Shown: positions 1 to 6,192 of the stretch, one piece after another
Layout: each line of letters begins with the position of its first letter
How positions within the stretch are numbered: the stretch's first letter is position 1
Assembly: GCF_017991995.1 (NCBI RefSeq)
Contig: NZ_JAGOPN010000007.1
Location: forward strand, 124,001-188,000
DNA length: 64,000 nucleotides
Direction of reading: 5' to 3'
From: Pseudacidovorax sp.
GTDB lineage: Bacteria; Pseudomonadota; Gammaproteobacteria; Burkholderiales; Burkholderiaceae_C
Notes under the pieces: generated by a model
Database searches by the model: none
Seen by the model: the letters and a program-made list of their open reading frames with translations, nothing else
Told to the model about the DNA's origin: nothing
Program-made: the position numbers and the translations under genes

Positions 1-23
1 CGGCTGGTCGTGGTGCGGGTCAT
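1..23 (-). CDS. Start of the next ICE gene, cut by the window edge
   Basis: An ATG at 21-23 (minus strand) follows a strong ribosome site, GGAAGGAG, and opens a frame running off the window. Only seven codons are visible (Met-Thr-Arg-Thr-Thr-Thr-Ser), so no family can be named. It lies just downstream of parB in the same direction and is probably part of the ICE maintenance operon. Confidence 0.4.
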
Positions 24-47
24 GGGGCGGTTCTCCTTCCAGCGAAG

Positions 48-69
48 CGCCCCGGTCAAGGCCGGGGCG
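48..69. other. GC-rich hairpin between parB and the next ICE gene
   Basis: CGCCCCGG at 48-55 pairs perfectly with CCGGGGCG at 62-69 around a six-base loop. It lies in the short gap between the parB stop and the next start. It has no T-tract, so it may be an attenuator or RNA-processing element rather than a terminator. The bases before it (AGCGAAGCG) resemble the AAGCGAAGCGCGCAG motif that precedes hairpins at 3381 and 3710. Confidence 0.35.
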
Positions 70-86
70 ATTGCCATTGGCGCGGG

Positions 87-2150
87 TCAAGCAGCCAGCG
101 CCTCGGCGGGTTCATCCGCCATTACCTCGGCATCCTCCGGGGCGTCCTGTTCCGGGCCTTCCTCCTGCGCAGCTCCCTGCGAGCCTATGGCCTTGAAGAT
201 GGCGGGCATCCAGCCCGTACCATCGGCCAGTCGTTCGGCTTCGCTGGCAATGTCGGCTTTCTTCAGCTTTGCCAACCGGGTGACGTGCTCGGGCGCGTAC
301 TCGCCCACGGCTCGCAGAATCACGGCCTTTGGAACATGCCGGAAATACCCCTCGGCAGTCGGCTGCCACCACGCGGCCATGTCCAGCCCCACGGCCTGCG
401 CTAGTTCCGCGCCCGGCTGCTGCACCGTGGCACGCGGCGTCACCACGTCCACCGTCGAAGCCACGCACACGGCCAGCAGCTTGACCAGTTCGCCTTGCTC
501 CATCGCCAGCAGCGCAGCGAACAGTTCGGCGCTGTCCTCGGGCAGCTTCTCGCCCCATGCCTGCTGCGCCTCGTGCAGAGCCACAGCAGCAGGCGATTCC
601 GGCCAGTCCGGGGCCATGCCTTCCAGCCTGTCCTGCACCGTGAGGCGAACCCCCAGCGGCAGATCGTGGCCGTAGTGACTGCCCTGCAAGATGGTTTGCA
701 CCATGCCATGCACCAGCGCCGCCAGCGCCACCTGCGGATGCCGGGCGACTTCGGTTTGCAGCGCGGCGGTGCGGTGGGCGCTCAAGCGTTGGGCCAGCCG
801 GTCGGACATGGCTGCGGCCTTGGGTGCTTCGTCGGCATCTTCGCCGTCGTCGTCGCCTTCGATTTCCGCGCCGCTAAAACCTTGGCGCAGCTTCTCCAGC
901 GTGCGCAGCGCCTTGGCCTCGGCTTCGCGCAGCAACCCGCGATGAATGACGGCTTCGCCGTTGCGGTCGATGGTGACGATGGCACCGGCTGCGGCCTTCA
1001 CGCTCGCGGCATAGTCCAGCAAGCCATCCTCCAATGCCTGCAACTGCTCGCCCAGGCGCTCGCCTTCTTCCTGCAAGGCTTCGGCCTTGTCCTCGTCGTC
1101 GGCGTCCATCGCGGCATCAATGGCTTCGGCCACTTCCTGCATCTTGGCCTGCAACTTCTCGATGCGCTGTGCGTCGCGCTTGCCCGGTGCGCGGCGCTCC
1201 CTCGGCGCACGCTGAAAGGCGTGCAGGTCGGCATGGGTCACGCCCGGCGTGGCATCCACCCATGCCCAGCCCTCGGTGCGGATTGTGTCGGCAATGCTCG
1301 CCAGCTTCTGGCGCACCAGCGTTTCCAGCAGAGCGGCATCGTTGAGGTACACGCCCGCATCGCCTTCCGCGAACAGGTCGCGGCGGATGCCTCCGCCTGC
1401 CTGCTCGTAGGTGTCCAACCCGACAAAGCGCACCAGCGGATGCGATGCCCCAATCTCGCGCTCGGTCAGCCGCTCGCGCAAGTTGGACGGGTTGCGCTGC
1501 CACTGTGGCGCATCATAGAACGCGGCCTCCTGCGCGGCGTGGTCGTCGGTGATGGACAGCGCCATCAACTGATCCAGCGTCACGGCATCGGCGCGATAGT
1601 CGGCCATCAGGCGGGGCGAGACATTCGCCAGCTTCAAGCGGCGCTGCACCACCAGCGGCGTGACGGAGAAATCCGCCGCAATGTCCTCGATGGGCCGGCC
1701 CTCGGCCACCAATGCCGCAAACGCTTCAAACTGATCTGCGGGGTGCATGGCTTCGCGCTGCACGTTTTCGGTGAGGCTGGCCGTGCGGGCCGTGCCATCG
1801 GCCACCTGCAGGCAAGGCACCTCCCAATCCTTGGCGATGCGGTGTTTCTTCGCCAGCAGCTTGAGGGCTGCAAGGCGTCGGCCACCGGCCACCACCTCGT
1901 AATGCTCGCCATCAGCGGCGGGAATCACGATCAGGTTTTGCAGCAGGCCAACGCGCTGGATGCTCGCGGCCAGTTCGGGGATGGACATGCGCGGGGTCTT
2001 GCGCACATTGCGGCCCGTGGGGCGCAGCACCAGCCGCGACAGCGGAACCAGAATCATGTGCTTGCTCGGGTCGGCGGCTTGCAGCACGTTCGCTGCGCTG
2101 CTGGCTGCGGTGTGGACGGCGCGGGCTTCGGTAGTGGTAACGGCGTTCAT
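87..2150 (-). CDS. ParB/Srx-domain protein of the ICE maintenance region
   Basis: A 687-residue protein with an N-terminal ParB-type domain: the GGRRLAAL box is at residues 89-96, TENVQRE at 127-133, and a helix-turn-helix follows at about 152-172. A central glutamate-rich coiled segment lies near 330-380, and the tail is acidic. The ATG at 2150 is chosen over an upstream frame opening because GGAG lies seven bases before it and homology begins there. It is longer than chromosomal ParB (about 300 residues), as is usual for ICE and plasmid ParB-like proteins. A role in element partition or stability is inferred; some relatives are nucleases. It follows the DUF932 gene after a 64-base gap. Confidence 0.85.
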   Translation of the reverse strand: MNAVTTTEARAVHTAASSAANVLQAADPSKHMILVPLSRLVLRPTGRNVRKTPRMSIPELAASIQRVGLLQNLIVIPAADGEHYEVVAGGRRLAALKLLAKKHRIAKDWEVPCLQVADGTARTASLTENVQREAMHPADQFEAFAALVAEGRPIEDIAADFSVTPLVVQRRLKLANVSPRLMADYRADAVTLDQLMALSITDDHAAQEAAFYDAPQWQRNPSNLRERLTEREIGASHPLVRFVGLDTYEQAGGGIRRDLFAEGDAGVYLNDAALLETLVRQKLASIADTIRTEGWAWVDATPGVTHADLHAFQRAPRERRAPGKRDAQRIEKLQAKMQEVAEAIDAAMDADDEDKAEALQEEGERLGEQLQALEDGLLDYAASVKAAAGAIVTIDRNGEAVIHRGLLREAEAKALRTLEKLRQGFSGAEIEGDDDGEDADEAPKAAAMSDRLAQRLSAHRTAALQTEVARHPQVALAALVHGMVQTILQGSHYGHDLPLGVRLTVQDRLEGMAPDWPESPAAVALHEAQQAWGEKLPEDSAELFAALLAMEQGELVKLLAVCVASTVDVVTPRATVQQPGAELAQAVGLDMAAWWQPTAEGYFRHVPKAVILRAVGEYAPEHVTRLAKLKKADIASEAERLADGTGWMPAIFKAIGSQGAAQEEGPEQDAPEDAEVMADEPAEALAA

Positions 2151-2214
2151 GGTGAATCTCCAATAAGTGAAACAAGGAAATGGAGGGGAACCGCCCCTCC
2201 GGCGGGGGAACGGT

Positions 2215-3039
2215 TCAAGCCTTAAGCTGGCGCATACCATCGGCCAGCAGCCACAGGGCACGGTTCAGCCGAATGTCGGAATCAATGCCCTGCACGGGGC
2301 GGGTCTGCTGCCTGCGTCCGTTGGTGCTGCGCCCGGACAGGCCGCCTTTGGTGAGGTTTTCTTGAGTGCGGTTGAACACGCTCCACAAGTCCGGGCGGCG
2401 GTCGTCGAAGCGGCGCGGCATCAGAATTTGCGATTCGGTGACAGGCGCTGGCTTGTCCGGGTCGTCGTACTTCAACGCCAGCGCAGCACGGGCGAACACC
2501 TCCGATTCGCCATCGTCCAAGGTGATGCCGCGCATCAGGTCGCGCGATTCCTTCACCCGCTCGAAGCCGCTCAACACCTCATAAGCGCCTTCGATGACGT
2601 GCCCGGCCACGTTGCCTTTGTGGGGTACGCGCACATCGGCCACGGTGTCACCGCACACCAGCCCATTGCTGCACACGAAGCGGAACATTCCGGCCAGCAT
2701 CTGGTAGCTGCTCGTGCCGTCATGGGAGTTCAGCAGCACGATTTCGTTAGCTTCCGCGCCGTTGATCTGGCTGGCATGGCGCAGGCGCAGCATGTGTTTC
2801 GTGTGCTCGCGCTTGCCTTCATCGCGCACGCGGGTCTGCGTCACCATGAAGGGTTGAAACCCCTCTTTGCGCAGTTCGGTCAGCACGGCGGCGGTGGGGA
2901 TATAGGCGTACCGCTCGGAACGGCTCTCATGCGGTGCATCCGCGAAGATGGACGGGGCCACCCTGCGAATCTGGTCATCGGACAGCGGGTAGCCGCTGCG
3001 CAGCGCCGGGGAGTGGGAAGCGAAACGGGTTGCAAGCAT
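2215..3039 (-). CDS. DUF932 family protein (phage/plasmid-like)
   Basis: A 274-residue protein of the DUF932 family, common on ICEs, plasmids and phages and without an established biochemical role. The start is the ATG at 3039, preceded by AGGAG six bases upstream; an extended frame to 3267 has no comparable ribosome site and runs into a structured leader. Family-like features are a central stretch around residues 130-170 with LLNSHDGTSSYQ and FRFVCSNGLVCG. It is the first gene of the leftward unit with parB. The leader contains a long stem-loop (3212-3288). Confidence 0.85.
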   Translation of the reverse strand: MLATRFASHSPALRSGYPLSDDQIRRVAPSIFADAPHESRSERYAYIPTAAVLTELRKEGFQPFMVTQTRVRDEGKREHTKHMLRLRHASQINGAEANEIVLLNSHDGTSSYQMLAGMFRFVCSNGLVCGDTVADVRVPHKGNVAGHVIEGAYEVLSGFERVKESRDLMRGITLDDGESEVFARAALALKYDDPDKPAPVTESQILMPRRFDDRRPDLWSVFNRTQENLTKGGLSGRSTNGRRQQTRPVQGIDSDIRLNRALWLLADGMRQLKA

Positions 3040-3211
3040 GTCGTTCTCCTGAACAAAAAGGCTGTTGAAGAAAACCGCACACCGGATTCCTAGATTCGGA
3101 GCCCAGCCTTTCGGCTGTTCGGTGCGGTCGGCACGAGGAACCCGGTTGGCCCTGTTGCCACCGTCCTTCCTGAGTTCATCGCCCGCGACGGTCAGGAGCG
3201 CGCGGACGGGG

Positions 3212-3288
3212 GCCGTCAAGGAGACAAGCGCAGGGTTGGTGCGGCCCGCAGGCGCAGCCGAGGACACGGCCCTGCGCGCCTTGACGGC
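3212..3288. ncRNA. Long two-part stem-loop in the DUF932 leader (candidate structured RNA)
   Basis: GCCGTCAAGG (3212-3221) pairs with CCTTGACGGC (3279-3288), and nested inside it GCGCAGGG (3228-3235) pairs with CCCTGCGC (3270-3277). That gives 18 perfect base pairs interrupted by an asymmetric internal loop (six bases against one). The 34-base apical region contains further CGGC/GCCG complementarity. It lies about 170 bases before the DUF932 start. It could act in either transcript, as a cis-regulatory leader or as a DNA cruciform. Function unknown. Confidence 0.45.
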
Positions 3289-3378
3289 ACACAGCCGCGG
3301 GCTACAGTCGCGGTGAAGGTGATGAAGTCAGGGAAGACGGCTGGACATGGCAACGGCCGTCCCTACACACCGACCGCA

Positions 3379-3545
3379 CGGCAAGCGAAGCGCGCAGGCC
3401 CGAAGCTGGAAGCCGGGCCGGAGGCGTCAGCCGAGCGGAGCGAGGGAACGATGGAAGCCCGAAGGGGCGAGACGCCGCAGGCGGCTCGATGCGCCACGCG
3501 CACGACAGCGCGACCGGCTATCTCCCAGGTGGCCGGGGACGCCCA
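3379..3545 (+). ncRNA. Repeated ICE structured element, copy A
   Basis: This copy begins with GGCAAGCGAAGCGCGCAG and a GGCCC/GGGCC stem (3397-3401 with 3414-3418). It then has GGAGGCGTCAGC, a small hairpin GCCC-GAA-GGGGC (3457-3468) and a longer hairpin at 3469-3487. That hairpin is GAG, A, CGCC, loop GCA, GGCG, G, CTC, so it pairs perfectly apart from one A-G mismatch. Copy B (4633-4755) keeps the order, the mismatch and the loop while changing the paired bases, which is covariation. I assign + because the GCA loop and GGAGG read naturally there, but the strand is uncertain. Confidence 0.5.
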
Positions 3546-3660
3546 GCCTTCAAAGTGGAATGAACAACTGGATCAGGATGAGCAAACGCGAGGCATCGTC
3601 GATCTGCGGCTGATGTTGTCTGGCCGATCCGGCGCAGCCGGTTCGGCGGTCTTTGAGGGG

Positions 3661-3745
3661 TGCCAAGCATCGCGCGGCGGGGATAGCCCGCAGGGCTTTC
3701 CCCTGGAGGCAAGCGAAGCGCGCAGCGCCCCGTCAGGGGCGCGTA
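3661..3745 (+). ncRNA. Repeated ICE structured element, related copy C
   Basis: Two hairpins flank a copy of GGCAAGCGAAGCGCGCAG. The first (3679-3703) is GGGGA, T, AGCCC, loop GCA, GGGCT, T, TCCCC: ten pairs, one mismatch and the same GCA loop as copies A and B. The second (3725-3742) is GCGCCCC, gtca, GGGGCGC. It ends eight bases before the stop codon of the 92-residue gene on the other strand, so the second hairpin could also end or protect that transcript. It has no T-tract. Confidence 0.45.
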
Positions 3746-3749
3746 GGCA

Positions 3750-4028
3750 TCATGCCGAGTCGTCAGGACGCAGGCTGGATTCCGCAACCGGCATCCACGG
3801 CGATGACGAGTCCAGCAGGTATCGCGCACCGCGCGCGTACAGACCCGACAGCCCGGTGGGCTGGTAGAACCCGGTGACGCGGCGCCGGAACTGTGCGCCG
3901 TACTCGTTGGTGTAGATCACCGCGTCGCCGATCTTGAAGCGCAAGGGCTGGCCGTTCTCCGGCGCGAACGGCTTGAGCGCATCGTGCTGCGCCGTGATTT
4001 CGATGATGTAGTCGTGATGGCTGCTCAT
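3750..4028 (-). CDS. Small ICE protein of unknown function
   Basis: A 92-residue soluble protein that I do not recognise. The start is the ATG at 4028 with GGAG ten bases upstream; an in-frame ATG at 4061 lacks a ribosome site. It starts with several histidines (MSSHHDY) and has a compact central part (KIGDAVIYTNEYGAQFRRRV) that reads like a small beta-barrel. It follows the DUF2958 gene by 65 bases in the same direction and is probably co-transcribed with it. Confidence 0.65.
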   Translation of the reverse strand: MSSHHDYIIEITAQHDALKPFAPENGQPLRFKIGDAVIYTNEYGAQFRRRVTGFYQPTGLSGLYARGARYLLDSSSPWMPVAESSLRPDDSA

Positions 4029-4093
4029 GGCATTGATCTCCTTCGATGGTCGAGAAAGCACAAGGAGCGCCTTGCGGCGCTCCCAAGGCCAGG

Positions 4094-4444
4094 TCAGACA
4101 GCGATCCGCCCGGCCAAGCGCGCATCGCGCGCATAGGCGCTCAACCGCTTCTCGGCGCGGAAAGACAGGTCACGCTCGATCGGCAACCCCAGCCGCCCGC
4201 GCACCGCTGCCAGCTCGCCCAGGCTGACCCAGCCGATTTCCGGCATCCCCAGGCCCAGGTCGCAAAGACCAAAGACGTGGTCGTGGTCGTCGGGATCAAT
4301 CTCGGTCAGCAGCCAGGTCGCGCCCGCATCGGGCGTGAACAGCTTGACTACGGGCGCCGGATCGAAGTCCGGGTTCTCCAAGGATGCGCGGCCGTTGGCC
4401 AGCAGCAGCGCACGCTGCTCGTCGGTGATGAATGCGTAGTTCAT
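4094..4444 (-). CDS. DUF2958 domain protein
   Basis: A 116-residue protein with the DUF2958 pattern over its full length: an N-terminal MNYAFITDEQRALLLANGR, a central VKLFTPDAGATWLLTEIDP and FGLCDLGLGMPEIGWVSL, and a C-terminal GLPIERDLSF. The family is frequent on plasmids and ICEs and its function is not established. The ATG at 4444 has CAGGAG nine bases upstream. It is the first gene of a two-gene leftward unit preceded by structured element copy B. Confidence 0.85.
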   Translation of the reverse strand: MNYAFITDEQRALLLANGRASLENPDFDPAPVVKLFTPDAGATWLLTEIDPDDHDHVFGLCDLGLGMPEIGWVSLGELAAVRGRLGLPIERDLSFRAEKRLSAYARDARLAGRIAV

Positions 4445-4632
4445 GCTGAACTCCTGAAAGGATGCCGGGCGGAATTGCCCAGCCCCTGCGGGTCACGGCG
4501 CAGCGCAAGCCGTCAAGGGGCACGACGGCCGCAGGCCGCAAGCGCCCATGGCGCGCCGCCCTTTACGGCGCGAACGCCGTGGCACCATGGGGAGACAGCA
4601 AGCCGCCACACCCCACCATCCAGCTACACCCG

Positions 4633-4755
4633 GTCTTGGCAAGCGCAGCGCGCAGGCCCTGGTCAGCAAGTTGGGCCGGAGGTGTCAGCGATGAGAGCCC
4701 GCATGGGGCGAAACCCGCAGGGGTTCAATGCGCAGCACGACAGCGTGGCCGGCCA
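4633..4755 (+). ncRNA. Repeated ICE structured element, copy B
   Basis: Same order as copy A: TTGGCAAGCGCAGCGCGCAG, a GGCCC/GGGCC stem (4650-4654 with 4668-4672), GGAGGTGTCAGC, a GCCC/GGGGC hairpin (4697-4709), then a hairpin at 4710-4726. That last hairpin is GAA, A, CCC, loop GCA, GGG, G, TTC. Against copy A the outer pairs change from GAG/CTC to GAA/TTC and the inner from CGCC/GGCG to CCC/GGG, while the A-G mismatch and GCA loop stay. Both copies continue into AATGCG or GATGCG, then GCACGACAGCG. It is upstream of the DUF2958 gene. Confidence 0.5.
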
Positions 4756-4850
4756 TGCTCCAGTGGCCGGGATCGCCCTGCATCTGCGGTGAAACAGAAA
4801 AACGCCTTGGGTGACGATGCTGATCACCTTGATCAATTTGCAGGAAGGAT

Positions 4851-4886
4851 GCGACTACGAAACGCGTGCGCGTTCACCGTAGTCGC
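4851..4886 (-). terminator. Strong hairpin just past the copper efflux operon
   Basis: GCGACTACG (4851-4859) pairs with CGTAGTCGC (4878-4886), and AACGCG/CGCGTT pairs inside it. It starts 24 bases past the stop of the last gene of the leftward copper operon, where a transcript end is expected. It lacks a run of T, so termination or 3' protection is inferred from position only. Confidence 0.4.
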
Positions 4887-4909
4887 AGGCTCACATCGTC
4901 TGCGGCGCG

Positions 4910-5347
4910 TTATTTGACCGAGGTCACGACGTAGCCGTCACCCTCTTTCTTGAACCCGACGTGGACTTTCGCGCCCACGGCGAGTTTGTCGTACAGGGCC
5001 TTGTCCTTGACGCCAAACGCCATGGTCATCGCGGGCCACCCCAGGCTCTTGACGGGGCCATGCGCAAGGGTGACCTTGCCCTGGACCGCGTCAAATTCCT
5101 TCACCACGGCATCGGCCTCATGGGCCGCGGACTTGGCGGTGCCTTTGGCGTCCATGCCTTTCATCATGTCCTGGCACTTCTTGGCATCCATGTCCTTCAT
5201 GTCCATGCCCTTCATCCCCTTCATGTCCATGCACTCCTGCATGCCCTTACCCTCCATCTTCATGCTGCCCATGTCGCCGGATTGGGCGAAGGTGGCAGCA
5301 GAAAACGCCAAGGCGGCGATCAGCGTTGCGGTTGAGACGAGTTTCAT
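4910..5347 (-). CDS. cusF: Periplasmic CusF-like copper-binding protein with a Met-rich spacer
   Basis: A 145-residue protein with a signal peptide (cleavage near residue 21-22, after TFA). Residues 25-68 are a methionine- and lysine-rich segment with repeated MKGM and MDMKD units. A CusF-type beta-barrel follows from about residue 80. The copper-ligand pattern known from E. coli CusF is conserved: His96, Trp104, Met107 and Met109 (WPAMTM). It should bind Cu(I) or Ag(I) in the periplasm and hand it to the CusCBA pump. It is the last gene of the copper operon. E. coli CusF has about 110 residues; the extra length is the Met-rich spacer. Confidence 0.85.
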   Translation of the reverse strand: MKLVSTATLIAALAFSAATFAQSGDMGSMKMEGKGMQECMDMKGMKGMDMKDMDAKKCQDMMKGMDAKGTAKSAAHEADAVVKEFDAVQGKVTLAHGPVKSLGWPAMTMAFGVKDKALYDKLAVGAKVHVGFKKEGDGYVVTSVK

Positions 5348-5455
5348 GATGGATTTCCTTTTCTGAGCTTTAAAAATGGGGCCGGCCTTCTGGCAGGCCC
5401 CGGATGGAACGCGGCCACTGGGAATGGCCAGCGTTGGAGAGTCATGGGCTGGTGC

Positions 5456-5761
5456 TCACGACCCGGGGTTCGTGCATGCCTTGACCTGGGCCTCGTAACG
5501 CGCCTTGCGCATCCGGTTTTCTCCAGGCGTCGTTTGGGCACGCGGGCCGTGATCCAGCGGCAGCACCAGCGGGTCGGTCGGGCAGTTCACCCGCTGACCT
5601 GTGGTGCCGTCGACTCGGGTGGTACTGGCCGTTTGCGATGCTGCTGCCGCCTGTTTGGCTGCGCGTGCCTTCTCGATGGCCTGGAAGTCGGGGCCGGCCA
5701 GTGCAGGCAGAGAAGCGCCCAGCGCCAGGGCGGCGATGAGGGGGAGCAGTGATTTTTTCAT
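5456..5761 (-). CDS. Small exported protein of the copper operon, unknown function
   Basis: A 101-residue protein with a clear signal peptide (MKKSLLPLIAALALGASLPALA). The mature part is rich in alanine and polar residues and has two cysteines (in VNCPTDP and KACTNPG) that could form a disulfide. No named domain is recognised. It lies between two other small genes downstream of cusA, all in the same direction, so a periplasmic accessory role in copper or silver handling is inferred from context only. Confidence 0.65.
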   Translation of the reverse strand: MKKSLLPLIAALALGASLPALAGPDFQAIEKARAAKQAAAASQTASTTRVDGTTGQRVNCPTDPLVLPLDHGPRAQTTPGENRMRKARYEAQVKACTNPGS

Positions 5762-5814
5762 GATGGTTTTCCAAGGTTGGTTGATCCAAAAAGTCCGAGA
5801 GGAGCCTCATCGGA

Positions 5815-6192
5815 TCAATCCAGCCACCGGCAGAACGCTAGGCGTACAGGCCATCGCAGTCGACCGCCTCCCGCATCAAAGAACCAGGTCGGCGCCGGCG
5901 CCACCGTCGCAAGCGCGAGCCAGGCCACCGGAGCCTGCTCTCGCGCTTCGCCTTCGCCGGTGAATGCGTGAGCCGCTGGTGCCGGTGCGATGGCACAAGC
6001 CGGGCATACCTGGCAATCGTCGGCGCTGCTGGGCAACGGGCGCGAGGCCACCATTGCCGTCATCACCGGGCCGGCGTGCTGAATCTCCTGGGCGGAAACG
6101 GCAGCGCGTGTCGCTGTGCCCAGCAGCAGCGACAGGCAAAGCACCGCCGCACCCCATGCGCGGCCGCCACCGGAGCGTTCAAGTGGCCGCAT
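5815..6192 (-). CDS. Small membrane or exported protein overlapping the end of cusA
   Basis: A 125-residue protein with an N-terminal hydrophobic segment (about residues 13-31) that is a signal peptide or membrane anchor, then a loop with CQVCPAC, a possible metal-binding cysteine cluster at about 60-66. A weaker hydrophobic stretch lies near 88-102. It overlaps the 3' end of cusA by 14 bases, which suggests translational coupling. I do not recognise a family. A role as a small copper-operon accessory protein is inference. Confidence 0.55.
   Translation of the reverse strand: MRPLERSGGGRAWGAAVLCLSLLLGTATRAAVSAQEIQHAGPVMTAMVASRPLPSSADDCQVCPACAIAPAPAAHAFTGEGEAREQAPVAWLALATVAPAPTWFFDAGGGRLRWPVRLAFCRWLD

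Larger units (their letters stand above)
3040..3749. other. 710-base gene-poor region rich in RNA-like secondary structure
   Basis: No convincing protein gene is found here. Overlapping frames on both strands are arginine/alanine-rich and have no recognisable domains. The stretch contains a long stem-loop (3212-3288), a composite element with a GCA-loop hairpin (3379-3545) and a related double hairpin (3661-3745). It separates the leftward DUF932-parB unit from the leftward DUF2958 unit, so the DUF932 promoter should lie in it. I could not place a clear -35/-10 pair. Confidence 0.6.
4445..4909. other. 465-base gene-poor region with structured element copy B and a strong hairpin
   Basis: No supported protein gene. 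The stretch holds copy B of the repeated element (4633-4755) and a strong hairpin (4851-4886) just beyond the copper operon. A 33-codon frame at 4691-4792 with a GGAGG site coincides with copy B and is treated as part of the RNA element. The change from ICE core to metal cargo probably lies here, near 4.8-4.9 kb. Confidence 0.5.

Noticed and set aside
495..2225. 576-codon plus-strand frame opposite parB
   Set aside because: Antisense shadow of the ParB-like gene; rich in Gln, Gly and His with no motif and no ribosome site.
3313..3867. 184-codon plus-strand frame across structured element A
   Set aside because: The frame covers hairpins that covary with copy B in a way that does not preserve protein sequence beyond a few residues. 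Its end also overlaps the 92-residue gene on the other strand.
4691..4792. 33-codon frame with a GGAGG site inside structured element B
   Set aside because: The GGAGG and ATG look good, but the equivalent frame in copy A is not conserved over its length and the hairpin changes length by one base between copies. RNA structure explains the conservation better. Still possible as a leader peptide.
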